Part shown: piece after piece, positions 26,156-35,135 of the stretch
Layout of the letters: each line of letters starts with the position of its first letter
Position numbering within the stretch: the stretch's first letter is position 1
Source of the DNA: an uncultured Bacilli bacterium
GTDB lineage: Bacteria; Bacillota_I; Bacilli_A; RF39; UBA660
Length of the DNA stretch: 64,000 nt
Reading direction: 5' to 3'
Assembly (NCBI GenBank): GCA_934090795.1
Contig: CAKOJQ010000001.1
Location: 62,001-126,000, forward strand
The notes under the pieces: model-generated
Seen by the model: the letters and a program-made list of their open reading frames with translations, nothing else
Database searches by the model: none
Told to the model about the DNA's origin: nothing
Program-made: the position numbers and the translations under genes

Positions 26156-26605
26156 TTATAAATCAAATTCTACACTAAAATATTTATATTCTCCATCATA
26201 TATCCTCTTAACAATTCGGTATTTTCCACTTGTTAAATTACCATATGTTTTAGACCAGTCAATATCCATTTCTAACTCATTATTATCATCTACTAAATAT
26301 CCCATTTCATTAAAGACAGCATCACCCTTTAATTTTAATTCATACCAAATATGATCAATTCTTTTTTCTAATTTATAATATTCTTCATACGTATACTTAA
26401 TTTCATTATCATCAGTAATAATAATTGTTGCACCACTTTTAGTTAAAGTATTATCTTTTATTTTCATAGTAACACCTTCAAGTATATATTCGTTATTATC
26501 TTTATTTAAAGTAACACTGGCATTATTTAATGAATTTAAATAATAGATTAATCCTCCAAATATTAATAAAATTAAAATTATTTTAATTAAAAGTTCTTTT
26601 TTCAT
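26156..26605 (-). CDS. Membrane-anchored protein with Ig-like domain
   Basis: The 149-residue protein has an N-terminal membrane helix (7-24) and an outside beta domain ending DWSKTYGNLTSGKYRIVKRI and YFSVEFDL. The W...YG.L..GKYRI.K pattern is that of a bacterial immunoglobulin-like domain found in small Firmicutes lipoproteins and membrane proteins. There is no lipobox cysteine. It has an AAGGAGA ribosome-binding site and seems monocistronic. The function is unknown. Confidence 0.7.
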   Translation of the reverse strand: MKKELLIKIILILLIFGGLIYYLNSLNNASVTLNKDNNEYILEGVTMKIKDNTLTKSGATIIITDDNEIKYTYEEYYKLEKRIDHIWYELKLKGDAVFNEMGYLVDDNNELEMDIDWSKTYGNLTSGKYRIVKRIYDGEYKYFSVEFDL

Positions 26606-26706
26606 ATAAGTATCTCCTTCTATTTATAGTTTAGCATATAAACAAAATATTGTCTTTAATATTTGCATATGCTATAATAACCAAAATTGTTGAAAGGAAG
26701 ATTTAA

Positions 26707-27588
26707 ATGAATATACTAGATAAAATGAGCGAGTATAAAAGAAGATTATGTTTAAGATATATTACCGGTAATATCGGTTTTGTGAGAGAAACTAATGATG
26801 CAATTATATGTTATGTAAAAGAAGATAAAATAGATAATGGAATATTAATGGATTTATCTAAACGTTCTAAAGAAGTAAATTTAGATAAAAAAATTTATTA
26901 TGTATTTGATAATATAGTTACATATAAAAGATTAAATATTTTATCACAAGATAATTCTGAAATTATAATTAAAGATTGTGATTTTAAAACTGGATTACAA
27001 ATAGGTTGTGCTGGCAAATGTATAATTGATAATTCATTCTTTAAATTATCTGGATTTGGATATAACAGACATAATATTATTGCTAATGAATTAGAACTTA
27101 AAAATTTAAAAGAAAATATGATAGATTTTAATGGTGATTATGAATTAGGAATATGTGTAAAAGAAAAGTTAACACTTAAAAATAGTAATTTATCAACGAA
27201 TAGTAGATCAATTTTATTAATTTCAGATAATATTTTAAATATTGATAATTCAAGTATTAATAGTTCATTAATTACTATTATTGCTCCTAAAATTTGTACT
27301 AAAGGAAAGGCTGAAATTAATTCAGATAGTATTAAAATTTATACTGAAGATTTTGATAGTATAAATATTATTACTTCTCATCTTGAAATTAATGGTGAAT
27401 TTATTGATACTAGTGATAAAAATATCACACTTAGAAAAATAGTTAATGATGTTGAGAAAAAAAGATTAGAGTTAATCGGTTGTTTAAAGAAAATAAAAAC
27501 TAAAGTTGATGAAAAAAATCAAAATAGATTAAATGATTATCAAAAAGAACTAGAAAATAAACCGGTTAAAACTTTATTAAAAAAATAA
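26707..27588 (+). CDS. Cytosolic repeat protein of unknown function, beta-helix-like
   Basis: The 293-residue protein has no signal peptide. Its middle part (about 75-235) is a run of short beta-strand-like units rich in I, N and S, such as CIIDNSFFKLSG, LTLKNSNLSTNSR and LNIDNSSINSS. This suggests a polymerising or beta-helical fold like bactofilin-type or pectate-lyase-type repeats. A basic helical tail closes it (about 245-293). A GAAAGGAAG Shine-Dalgarno site precedes the ATG. I do not recognise a family. Confidence 0.75.
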   Translation: MNILDKMSEYKRRLCLRYITGNIGFVRETNDAIICYVKEDKIDNGILMDLSKRSKEVNLDKKIYYVFDNIVTYKRLNILSQDNSEIIIKDCDFKTGLQIGCAGKCIIDNSFFKLSGFGYNRHNIIANELELKNLKENMIDFNGDYELGICVKEKLTLKNSNLSTNSRSILLISDNILNIDNSSINSSLITIIAPKICTKGKAEINSDSIKIYTEDFDSINIITSHLEINGEFIDTSDKNITLRKIVNDVEKKRLELIGCLKKIKTKVDEKNQNRLNDYQKELENKPVKTLLKK

Positions 27589-27624
27589 AAGAAGGATTTC
27601 TATAAAAATTAGATTCCTTCTTTT
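27587..27624. terminator. Bidirectional terminator
   Basis: AAAAGAAGGA/TCCTTCTTTT flanked by A and T runs on both sides, between the convergent genes 26707-27588 and 27624-27839. Confidence 0.85.
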
Positions 27625-27839
27625 TATTTTATACAATAAAATTTAGTACCTTTTGGTTTTATTTGTAATATAGGATATTCTGTGCAATCATATGAATCAT
27701 AAAAAATTCCATAATATACATTATCTTTCTTTATAGCTATAATCGGTCTATTAACTCTAAAAATACAAACTAAATCTATAACAACTAGTAATACAATAAC
27801 ACTTATAATAATTAATAAAGTTTTTAAATATATATTCAT
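27624..27839 (-). CDS. Small membrane protein of unknown function
   Basis: The 71-residue protein has one N-terminal membrane helix (about 8-27) and a short outside part ending PILQIKPKGTKFYCIK. An AAAGGAA ribosome-binding site precedes the ATG. It lies 21 bp behind 27861-28232 and may be co-transcribed with it. No family is recognised. Confidence 0.65.
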   Translation of the reverse strand: MNIYLKTLLIIISVIVLLVVIDLVCIFRVNRPIIAIKKDNVYYGIFYDSYDCTEYPILQIKPKGTKFYCIK

Positions 27840-27860
27840 AAAATTATTTCCTTTTCAATA

Positions 27861-28232
27861 TTATTTTTTTATTTCTTCATACTCAATATTTTTACAAATA
27901 ATATAAAAGTAAGGTTCTTTTTCATCATCAGCAAAACTAAAATATTCTTCATTATTATCTTTTATTCTTTTAAAATATATTTCATCAATTAAATAATCAT
28001 TATTTTTTAAATTAAATTCTTTTATATCACTAAATTTTAGTTTTAATTTATAATTACTTTTTTCATAAAAGCCATTTTCTTTTAAAATAGGTTCTCCTCG
28101 CCAATAAATATCTATTAAAATAGTTAATACATTATCTTTAAATTCTATATCTTTAGAATCAATAATACTATCATGAAAATCATGGTAATATTCTAAAACT
28201 GATTCAATATTATCCTCAGTTATTTTTATCAT
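27861..28232 (-). CDS. Hypothetical protein, possible immunity-type fold
   Basis: The 123-residue cytosolic protein begins MIKITEDNIESVLEYYHDFHDSII, then alternates beta strands (NVLTILIDIYWRG, YKLKLKFSDIKEF) with acidic loops. The opening YYHDFHDS and the strand order recall small immunity-like proteins of Firmicutes (H-D-s-i-i motif), but no toxin lies nearby and the match is loose. Its start overlaps the end of the DUF1003 gene by 17 bp, so translation is probably coupled. Confidence 0.65.
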   Translation of the reverse strand: MIKITEDNIESVLEYYHDFHDSIIDSKDIEFKDNVLTILIDIYWRGEPILKENGFYEKSNYKLKLKFSDIKEFNLKNNDYLIDEIYFKRIKDNNEEYFSFADDEKEPYFYIICKNIEYEEIKK

Positions 28233-28743
28233 TTTGTTTATCTTCTCTTTCCTCTAATAATTTTAATATTTTATTTTGATTAGCCGTTAATCTTTTAATT
28301 TCTCTATGTAATTCTTCTAAAATAAGTTCACTTTTTAAATCTGTTTTATAATCGTTAGAACTTCTTAATCGATCTTTTTTAGCTTCTCTATTTTGACTCA
28401 TCATAATTATTGGAGCTTGCAATGCGGCAATACATGATAATAACAAATTAAGTAATATAAATGGATATGGATCTGCATTTTCTAATACGTAAATATTTAA
28501 TATTATCCATAATATTAAGAAAATAACCATACCAATTATAAAATTCCAACTGCCTGCAACCTCAGTTATCTTATCTGCTACCTTATCTCCAAAAGTACGA
28601 TTTATATCGCTTTGTTTATCAGTATCTACTGCAATTGGTTCATCAATTAACATATTGATTAATTCTTCTTCATCATTACTTTCAAGATTCTTTTTTAATA
28701 ACATTTCTACTATCTCTTTTTTAGTTTTACTTCTTTCAGCCAT
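28216..28743 (-). CDS. DUF1003 membrane protein
   Basis: The 175-residue protein has the DUF1003 core: FGDKVADKITEVAGSWNFIIG, two membrane helices (about 65-85 and 95-118) and SQNREAKKDRLRSSNDYKTDLKSE, then a coiled-coil tail. The family is widespread and of unknown function. The N-terminal about 40 residues are extra. An AGGTGAT Shine-Dalgarno site precedes the ATG. Confidence 0.88.
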   Translation of the reverse strand: MAERSKTKKEIVEMLLKKNLESNDEEELINMLIDEPIAVDTDKQSDINRTFGDKVADKITEVAGSWNFIIGMVIFLILWIILNIYVLENADPYPFILLNLLLSCIAALQAPIIMMSQNREAKKDRLRSSNDYKTDLKSELILEELHREIKRLTANQNKILKLLEEREDKQNDKNN

Positions 28744-28821
28744 TTTCTATCACCTATTAAAATAATAACATTTATAAAATATAATGTAAATTATTTAGTT
28801 CTTTCTTTGATAATATCATCA

Positions 28822-29679
28822 TCAATCAAATTCACCGATAATTAATGAAGATTTTGGATTATGTTTTTTAAAATTAGCATTTACTAACTTTTCATCAAAA
28901 TTAGCATAACAGTACTTACAAAAATGTTTACAAGAGTTATAAACTCCTATATCAACCATTTGGACACAGTTACATTTTCGTTCTTTGCGAGCTACCCAAT
29001 TTTTATATTTTTTACCTGTTAATTTATAGGCAAGTTCATGGGATAAACAATCTGCTTTTTTAAATCCATATTCAGTTAAATTGCGTTCTTCAAAGCAGGT
29101 TTGGACTGTCATGCTATTATTTCTAGCAATCTTGCTAAAACTTGTACCTATTTCTTTATAATCATTTTCTGTAAATTCTTTATATTTTAAAATATTATAA
29201 TTTTTTCGAACATTTTTATAATCATCTATAAACGATACGATAATTTGCTTAACATATCCATTTAATAAAGAACACATCTTAGCAAAAGCTTTTTTATGAT
29301 AATCAAGATTATATTTATCACTAATAAAAATAGGATCATATCTTACATATAGATTATCTATTCCTACTAAACTTGATAACTTTTTGATTGCGTTAATTAT
29401 TTTATTTTTATCTATAACATTTGGTTCAATATCATTTTTATATGGAGTTAAAGTAACTTGAAAAATAATTGGTTTATCTATTTCTTTTAAATGATTTAAC
29501 ATTGGCAATGGATTTTTAGTGCAAAAAAGAATTAAATCAACATCTTTAAAATTTATTCTACTTACTAATTTAGGATTGAACGGATTTCTAACATCGACAA
29601 ATCCAGCTTTATATCTATTCATAAACCACTCGGAATAAAAAGCAACTATATCAGTTCTTCCACTAACATTTAAAATCAT
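28822..29679 (-). CDS. DUF1848 (SPL/radical-SAM-like) protein
   Basis: The 285-residue protein starts MILNVSGRTDIVAFYSEWFMNRYKAG and continues DVDLILFCTKNP, both typical of DUF1848. The C-terminal cysteine cluster CKHFCKYCYANF (CxxxCxxC) resembles an iron-sulphur site, and CNCVQMVDIG precedes it. Related proteins are annotated as radical-SAM-like, but the reaction is unknown. Its start overlaps the previous gene by 4 bp (ATGA). Confidence 0.87.
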   Translation of the reverse strand: MILNVSGRTDIVAFYSEWFMNRYKAGFVDVRNPFNPKLVSRINFKDVDLILFCTKNPLPMLNHLKEIDKPIIFQVTLTPYKNDIEPNVIDKNKIINAIKKLSSLVGIDNLYVRYDPIFISDKYNLDYHKKAFAKMCSLLNGYVKQIIVSFIDDYKNVRKNYNILKYKEFTENDYKEIGTSFSKIARNNSMTVQTCFEERNLTEYGFKKADCLSHELAYKLTGKKYKNWVARKERKCNCVQMVDIGVYNSCKHFCKYCYANFDEKLVNANFKKHNPKSSLIIGEFD

Positions 29680-29987
29680 TTCATATCTTCTTTCATGTAA
29701 TCGGTATAAAAAGCTATTTTTTTATTTAATTTATTAGCATAATCTATTTCTAATTTAGTACTATCTCCAATATAATTATTAACATTAACTACCATTATTT
29801 CATCAGATAATTCAATTTTTTTAAAATGTTCTTCTTTTAATAACCTTAATAGATTTTCAGTTCTTTCATTATTGCTTACTGGATATACTGGTGTTAAAAC
29901 ACAATTACCTTTTAAAGCAAGTTTTTCAGCTACATCCATCATTTCTTTTGGATATTTTAAGCTTCCACATATTGTGATTATTTTCAT
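29676..29987 (-). CDS. Nucleoside 2-deoxyribosyltransferase-like Rossmann protein
   Basis: The 103-residue protein begins KIITICGSLKYPKEMM and has DEIMVVNVNNYIGDSTKLEIDYANKLNKKIAFY. This is the nucleotide-binding outline of small proteins related to nucleoside 2-deoxyribosyltransferases and DUF4406. An AGGAGG site precedes the ATG. Coupling to the DUF1848 gene suggests a shared pathway. The substrate is unknown. Confidence 0.75.
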   Translation of the reverse strand: MKIITICGSLKYPKEMMDVAEKLALKGNCVLTPVYPVSNNERTENLLRLLKEEHFKKIELSDEIMVVNVNNYIGDSTKLEIDYANKLNKKIAFYTDYMKEDMK

Positions 29988-30083
29988 AGATATCCTCCTA
30001 ATAAGTTTTATGTTTTAATTATATAGTATCAAACAAATATTCGTCAATATAATTTTAAAAAATATTAAGATTTTTTCTTAATA

Positions 30084-30662
30084 TCATTTATCCTTTACAA
30101 CATTACACTTTCCACCATGATCATTAAAATAATCTTCTATATGAGCAATTATTTTATTAACATCTTCATAACTATCAATGTCAGTATGATTCATAATATA
30201 AGCGTCTCCACCACTATTTATTACCTGATAATTTTTATTGTATTCTGCTTCATAAACATATTCCTCATTATTTAACTGGCAACTAATTTTAGTCCTGCCT
30301 ACTATATCATAATCTTTTCTAGGATTATCAACCATAAAAAATATAACAAATAAGAATATCAAAGCAATAAAAACAATAATCATTACACCTAAAACTTTTA
30401 ATATTTTGATTGTAATTCCTGCTAACTTTTCCGTGTTACTTATTTTCTCAACTATAACATTATTAATATCGTTATCTACTAGTTCATCAATACTTATATT
30501 AAATATTTTAGATATAATCTTTACTTGATTAATATCAGGAGTTGTATCACCTGTTTCCCATTTGGAAATTGTTTGTCTAGCAACACCTACTTTTTCAGCT
30601 AATTCTTCTTGTGATAAATTATTCTTTTTTCTTAATTCAGCTATTTTTTTACCTAAATTCAT
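30084..30662 (-). CDS. XRE regulator with membrane anchor and extracytoplasmic domain
   Basis: The 192-residue protein has a helix-turn-helix (IAELRKKNNLSQEELAEKVGVARQTISKWETG) and a linker. A membrane helix (about 85-112) and an outside domain with two cysteines (CQLNNEEYVYEAEY; GGKCNVV) complete it. Membrane-tethered XRE regulators of this design are common in Firmicutes and may read an envelope signal directly. AGGAG precedes the ATG. Confidence 0.88.
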   Translation of the reverse strand: MNLGKKIAELRKKNNLSQEELAEKVGVARQTISKWETGDTTPDINQVKIISKIFNISIDELVDNDINNVIVEKISNTEKLAGITIKILKVLGVMIIVFIALIFLFVIFFMVDNPRKDYDIVGRTKISCQLNNEEYVYEAEYNKNYQVINSGGDAYIMNHTDIDSYEDVNKIIAHIEDYFNDHGGKCNVVKDK

Positions 30663-30755
30663 CTTTTTCTTCTCCTTTTCTTAAATCAAAGATAACATTT
30701 TATTAATTAAAACACTACCAGTTATAAGTGGAATATACGCACTAATTATTAACAT

Positions 30756-30962
30756 TTAAGATAATTTATCAAAAATAACATATTTTTCTTTTAAACTTAT
30801 ATTACTTACTTTATATCCATATAATTCTAATTCTTTCTTATAATTTAAAAAAGAATGATCTAATTTAAAATCTAAAATATCATTAATATCATCAAATGCT
30901 AAAGTATATTTATCTTTGTTATTCTCTTTTATATAATTCCATAACTTATCATATTTACTCAT
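30756..30962 (-). CDS. Small conserved cytosolic protein
   Basis: The 68-residue protein reads MSKYDKLWNYIKENN, then LAFDDINDILDFKLDHSFLNYKKEL and GYKVSNISLKEKYVIFDKL. This pattern (KY..LW.YI, DHSFL.YKKEL) recurs in small proteins of Firmicutes with no known role. AGGAG precedes the ATG. It sits just downstream of tRNA-Thr on the same strand. Confidence 0.75.
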   Translation of the reverse strand: MSKYDKLWNYIKENNKDKYTLAFDDINDILDFKLDHSFLNYKKELELYGYKVSNISLKEKYVIFDKLS

Positions 30963-31022
30963 TTTAGACTCCTATTATTATAAATAAAAATTCACAAATT
31001 TATGTGAACTATTTTTTATTAA

Positions 31023-31096
31023 TGGTGCTGGTTAACAGAATTGAACTGTTCGCTGAAGCTTACCATGCTTCTGTATTGCCACTATACTAAACCAGC
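31023..31096 (-). tRNA. tRNA-Thr (anticodon GGT)
   Basis: The minus strand folds as a 74-nt tRNA: acceptor GCTGGTT/AACCAGC, discriminator A and encoded CCA, a 3-bp D stem GTA/TAC with GG in the loop, anticodon stem GAAGC/GCTTC with loop ATGGTAA, and T stem AACAG/CTGTT with loop TTCAATT. Loop positions 34-36 are GGT, reading ACC/ACT threonine codons. Confidence 0.93.
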
Positions 31097-31148
31097 AACT
31101 CCAAATATATTATAGAAAATATTTTAATTATCTACAACATATTTAATT

Positions 31149-32180
31149 CTATTTTTTTATTTTATGTTTTTGAGCATAGTTAGAAAGATTTCTAAAGTTA
31201 TCATCATAAGGATAACTATTTAAAGAATTTTGCATCCATATTTGTGACCAAGGTATACCTTGACTATGCAATTTTGCTACTCTTTGAGGATTCCTAAAAT
31301 ATTTTCCTTCTAAGTCACTTAAGTCTACACATCCTTCTTCATCGTATAACTTGCATTGTAAATCTCCTTCTAATTTATCACACATATAAGCAAACATAGA
31401 TTCTTTTGTTAAATGTGAATCAAATTCTATAAATAATTTTTCGATTATTTCACCATCTAATATATCTTTTAATATAATATGTACTGCTTCATGCTCTTTT
31501 CTTTCTTTTTCTTTTTTTGAAATATCATTTTCATCATAATCACCAATAACTGTTTCACCTAATTCATGGATTGCAAGCATAAAAATAACTTTCATTATAT
31601 CTATATCGTACCCGTATTCACTTTTCATAGCGATAGCTAACATTTGAACACCATAAATATGTTCAGCAACACTTTCTAGTCTTTCTCTTTTAACACCACA
31701 TTTTTTCCAACCGGTTCTAATAATATTTTTTAATTTATTACACAAGATATAATATTTTAAAACTTTTTCTTCTTTTAAATTATTATTTTTAGAATTAATA
31801 TCACCAATTATTTTAGTAAAATCCTCTTGTAAACTTTTAGTCGTCTCATATAGTACGAAGTAATTATAATCGCAAACATCTTCAAATTCATCACCTGAAC
31901 AAATACATACAGGGATTTCTTTACTTACTTTATTTCTAAAAGTACTAATTATATAGCTAGCGTATGGTGATAAATCAAATGTATCACTACGAAGTGGCAT
32001 ATAATTATCTGTAATTAATAAATCATATTTTTTATCACTATTTTTTAATGTTCTAAAATATGCTAGTGCATCCATACAATTATTTAATCTAAATATATCC
32101 AAATCTTCAACTACTGCTTTTAAATCTCTAACTATATTTTTATATTTATAATCATCATCTTCTACTATTAAAATATTCAT
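31149..32180 (-). CDS. Receiver-domain / HD-domain fusion protein
   Basis: The 343-residue protein has an N-terminal receiver-like domain (about 1-125): ILIVEDDDYK, LLITDNYMP with the Asp in the phosphoacceptor place, and ICSGDEF. This is joined to an HD-type hydrolase domain (about 140-300) with ESVAEHIYGVQMLA and AIHELGETVIGD. The second metal motif is His-Glu rather than His-Asp. The C-terminal half is closely similar to the stand-alone protein at 32233-32871. HD proteins of this type are phosphohydrolases, often on nucleotides. The fusion suggests phosphorylation-controlled activity; the canonical regulator lysine is not obvious. Confidence 0.8.
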   Translation of the reverse strand: MNILIVEDDDYKYKNIVRDLKAVVEDLDIFRLNNCMDALAYFRTLKNSDKKYDLLITDNYMPLRSDTFDLSPYASYIISTFRNKVSKEIPVCICSGDEFEDVCDYNYFVLYETTKSLQEDFTKIIGDINSKNNNLKEEKVLKYYILCNKLKNIIRTGWKKCGVKRERLESVAEHIYGVQMLAIAMKSEYGYDIDIMKVIFMLAIHELGETVIGDYDENDISKKEKERKEHEAVHIILKDILDGEIIEKLFIEFDSHLTKESMFAYMCDKLEGDLQCKLYDEEGCVDLSDLEGKYFRNPQRVAKLHSQGIPWSQIWMQNSLNSYPYDDNFRNLSNYAQKHKIKK

Positions 32181-32207
32181 AATAAATACCTCCTATTTTA
32201 ATAAATT

Positions 32208-32230
32208 TGTGGTTCCAAATTGGAACCGCA
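32208..32230. repeat. Palindrome H, between the two HD genes
   Basis: Arms TGTGGTTCCAA/TTGGAACCGCA around A, one mismatch. It shares the CAAATTG core with the ORF6N-leader palindromes but has different arms. On the minus strand one frame reads RFQFGTTN, resembling the ORF6N peptide. Confidence 0.85.
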
Positions 32231-32232
32231 TT

Positions 32233-32871
32233 TTATTTTCTTAATTTATGAGTTATTGCATAATTAGAAATACTTCTAAAATTATCATCGTATGGATAGA
32301 TCTGTTGCCCAAATTTTAACCACATTTCTGACCAAGATGCACCTGATGCAAGTAAATCATGAACTATTTTATTATTTAATGTGTTATTACCATCTTGCTT
32401 ATTTAAATCTACACATCCTTCTTCGTCGTATAATTTACATTGTAAATCACATTCTAATTTATCACACATATAAGCAAACATAGCTTCTTTTGTTCTATGT
32501 GAATCAAATTCTAGAAATAAATTTTCAATTTCTTTTCCATCAAGTATTCCATCTAATATTTTAGAAACGGCTTCATGCTCTATTATTTCTTTTTCTTCTT
32601 TAGATATATCAAACTGAGTTAAATCACCTATAACTGTTTCGCCTAATTCATGAACAGCTAACATTAAAATAACTTTCATTATATCAATATCATAACTATA
32701 TTCACTTTTGATGGCAATCGCTAACATTTGAACGCCATATACATGTTCAGCAACACTTTCTAGTCTTTCTCTTTTAACATTCCATGTTTTCCAACCAGTT
32801 CTAATAACATCTTTTAATTTATTACATATAACATAGTAATTTAGAACTCTTTCTTCTTTATTTGTTTGCAT
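32233..32871 (-). CDS. Stand-alone HD-domain phosphohydrolase
   Basis: The 212-residue protein is essentially one HD domain: NKLKDVIRTGWKTWNVKRERLESVAEHVYG, AVHELGETVIGD (His-Glu instead of His-Asp) and FDSHRTKEAMFAYMCDKLECDLQCKLYDEEG. It is a paralogue of the C-terminal domain of 31149-32180, which follows after a palindrome. YfbR-type relatives hydrolyse deoxynucleoside monophosphates; the substrate here is unknown. AAGGAGA precedes the ATG. Confidence 0.85.
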   Translation of the reverse strand: MQTNKEERVLNYYVICNKLKDVIRTGWKTWNVKRERLESVAEHVYGVQMLAIAIKSEYSYDIDIMKVILMLAVHELGETVIGDLTQFDISKEEKEIIEHEAVSKILDGILDGKEIENLFLEFDSHRTKEAMFAYMCDKLECDLQCKLYDEEGCVDLNKQDGNNTLNNKIVHDLLASGASWSEMWLKFGQQIYPYDDNFRSISNYAITHKLRK

Positions 32872-32931
32872 TAAATATTCTCCTTCTAAATCTTATGTAT
32901 TATATTACTATAAATAGTTAATTTATTCAAT

Positions 32932-34095
32932 TTATTTATTAATTGTTTTTAATTTCAAATTTTTTGCCATTTCAGGGTTAATTTCATATATTTTAAGTAA
33001 ATCATTTATATTATTTTTACCTTTATATAATAATTCATAATTTCTATCAAAAATTATTGTAAACTCTTCAGTAGCAGTAACAAAAAAATCTGAAAAAACT
33101 TTTACAGGATAAATTCCATTATCAACATAAACATATTTTGTTAAATCATCAGTAAAAACATATAATTTATTACGTAAATTTTCATCACAATCATTAATCT
33201 TTAAATAGTTATATTCAATTTTATCATCTAAATCATAATATCCCAAATATATTTTTTCACTTTCATCATAAATCTCAATTTTATTATTATCATATATACA
33301 AAATATATTTTCTTTTAAATAACCATTTGACGAATCAAAAATAGCTCTATGATTAATCAAAAAAACATCATTATGTTGTTCTATACCTTTGCAATAATTT
33401 TTTTGTTCTAACTTATATCGATATTTATTTAGAACATATTCTTCAACATCTTTATCATAATAATTATCACAGGAAATATATTTCCCACTTAAAGAATCAT
33501 ATAAAGATATATACGTTTTTTGTATATATAACTTATGATTTACTCTATCCCTATTTACAAAAGGAGGTGATTCAAAATTCGATTTTTCTTTTAATACCAA
33601 AACATTTTTTATTATTTCATAATCAGTAAAATTACGTTTAATAAATATATTTTTATTTTTATCATAAAAACCTATTATATTTGATGGCTTTTCATAACTA
33701 TATAAAATAAACACATTTGGCATTACTTCTTTATAAATAGGCATTATTTCTCTATTATTATCTATAATTACTGTTTCTATTTTCATATTTTGACTAACCC
33801 AAGGATCATAAACAAGAGATGAAGTTCCATTTAGTTTAATCATATTATCTTTTATTTCAATACTATCATAATTTAAATCAATAAAATCATTAGTTAATGA
33901 ATTATATATTCCGTAAACTTCTTTATTATTTTTATTACCTTTTAATAAGTAGACTCCTTCTAAAATCTCGCTAATTTCAGCAATCGGTAATAATTGTCTA
34001 CTTTCATACATACATGGAATAATAACTTTATTAGTTATCAAATCTTTTATTCCGTACCCTTTGTCTAAATTTCTTATTAATTCTAATTTTTTCAT
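32932..34095 (-). CDS. WG-repeat-like protein of unknown function
   Basis: The 387-residue protein is built of repeated beta units such as GYGIKDLITNKVIIPCMYES, GIYNSLTNDFIDLNYDSI and GYYDLDDKIEYNYLKI. These resemble degenerate WG/KWG repeats (G-hydrophobic-D-...-I-P-.-Y). There is no signal peptide with the start chosen at 34095, which has AAGGA 8 nt upstream. A longer reading would add a hydrophobic N-terminus without a ribosome-binding site. It lies upstream of the HD genes on the same strand. No function is claimed. Confidence 0.65.
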   Translation of the reverse strand: MKKLELIRNLDKGYGIKDLITNKVIIPCMYESRQLLPIAEISEILEGVYLLKGNKNNKEVYGIYNSLTNDFIDLNYDSIEIKDNMIKLNGTSSLVYDPWVSQNMKIETVIIDNNREIMPIYKEVMPNVFILYSYEKPSNIIGFYDKNKNIFIKRNFTDYEIIKNVLVLKEKSNFESPPFVNRDRVNHKLYIQKTYISLYDSLSGKYISCDNYYDKDVEEYVLNKYRYKLEQKNYCKGIEQHNDVFLINHRAIFDSSNGYLKENIFCIYDNNKIEIYDESEKIYLGYYDLDDKIEYNYLKINDCDENLRNKLYVFTDDLTKYVYVDNGIYPVKVFSDFFVTATEEFTIIFDRNYELLYKGKNNINDLLKIYEINPEMAKNLKLKTINK

Positions 34096-34218
34096 ATTAT
34101 TTTCCTTGTTAAAAAGTATTATAAAATTTAAATATTTAATTGTCAACATAATCAATTTTATCATTTATAATTGTATTATTTGTTCAGTAAAAACATATGG
34201 TAAAAATCTTTTTTATTT

Positions 34219-34241
34219 TGCGGTCTCAAATTGGGACCGCA
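34219..34241. repeat. Palindrome I, upstream of 32932-34095
   Basis: Arms TGCGGTCTCAA/TTGGGACCGCA around A, one mismatch. The plus strand reads RSQIGTAD and the minus strand RSQFETAK in one frame. It is the same family as the ORF6N palindromes and lies in the gap between truB and the repeat protein. Confidence 0.85.
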
Positions 34242-34266
34242 GATTTTAATTAATCTAATAAATTTA

Positions 34267-34293
34267 AAAAAACTCATGGTTAACCCATGAATC
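34267..34293 (-). terminator. Terminator of the rimP-truB operon
   Basis: ATTCATGG-GTTAA-CCATGAGT with one T-G pair, followed by six T on the minus strand, directly behind the truB stop. Confidence 0.85.
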
Positions 34294-34295
34294 TT

Positions 34296-35135
34296 TTAAA
34301 ACATTATTAATGGTTTAATTTTATCATCAAATGGTTCATATAATGCGATATCTTCATCTTCATAAGTAAACAAAATATATTTGTTTGTTTTCATATTCAT
34401 CACATTGCCATTTTTAATATGCTTATAATCTTCCTCATTATCAATTTTCTTAGTAACAACATCTAAAAAATCAGTTAATTTTAATAATTTATAATTATCA
34501 TTTTCAATATCATCCAAAGTATATACTTCATCGATATTAAAATTACCAAGTGTTGTTCTAACTAAACTAGTCATTGTAGCATATGTTCCTAAAAATGCAC
34601 CTATATCTCTAATTAGAGACCTAATATAAGTTCCTTTTGATACCTTACATTTAATAGTAATAATATCATCTTTAATATTTATAAGTTCAATATCATAAAT
34701 ATTTACTATTTTACTAGGTAGCTTAACATCAATATTGTTTCTTGCATATTCATATAACTTTTTACCATTAACCTTTACAGCGCTATAAATAGGAACTTCT
34801 TGATTATACGTTCCTTTAAAATGATTTAAAGCATTAATTATTTCATCTTTACTAAAGTCTTTTTTGCCTTCTTTTAAAGCATTTCCTGTAATATCAAAAG
34901 TATCAGTTAAAATACCTAATTTAAAAGATGCAATATATTCTTTGTTATGCTCTACTAAAACATTAGCAAGCTTAGTGTATTTTCCTATTAAACAAACAAG
35001 TACTCCCTCCGCTAAGGGATCGAGAGTACCTATATGTCCAACACTTTTAGTATTAAATTTACGACAAACCTTATTTACAACATCTCTTGATGTCATACCT
35101 TTTGGTTTATTTACAACTAGCAAACCATTATTCAT
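34296..35135 (-). CDS. truB: tRNA pseudouridine-55 synthase
   Basis: TruB makes pseudouridine 55 in the T loop of tRNAs. The 279-residue protein has NKPKGMTSRDVVNKV, the catalytic GHIGTLDPLAEGVLVCLIG (Asp in the GTLDP motif) and YSAVKVNGKKLYEYAR. The KGTYIRSLIRDIG motif follows. The ATG at 35135 (MNNGLLVVNK) is chosen because the longer reading starts with TTG and runs into rbfA. It overlaps the rbfA stop, as usual in this operon. Confidence 0.96.
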   Translation of the reverse strand: MNNGLLVVNKPKGMTSRDVVNKVCRKFNTKSVGHIGTLDPLAEGVLVCLIGKYTKLANVLVEHNKEYIASFKLGILTDTFDITGNALKEGKKDFSKDEIINALNHFKGTYNQEVPIYSAVKVNGKKLYEYARNNIDVKLPSKIVNIYDIELINIKDDIITIKCKVSKGTYIRSLIRDIGAFLGTYATMTSLVRTTLGNFNIDEVYTLDDIENDNYKLLKLTDFLDVVTKKIDNEEDYKHIKNGNVMNMKTNKYILFTYEDEDIALYEPFDDKIKPLIMF

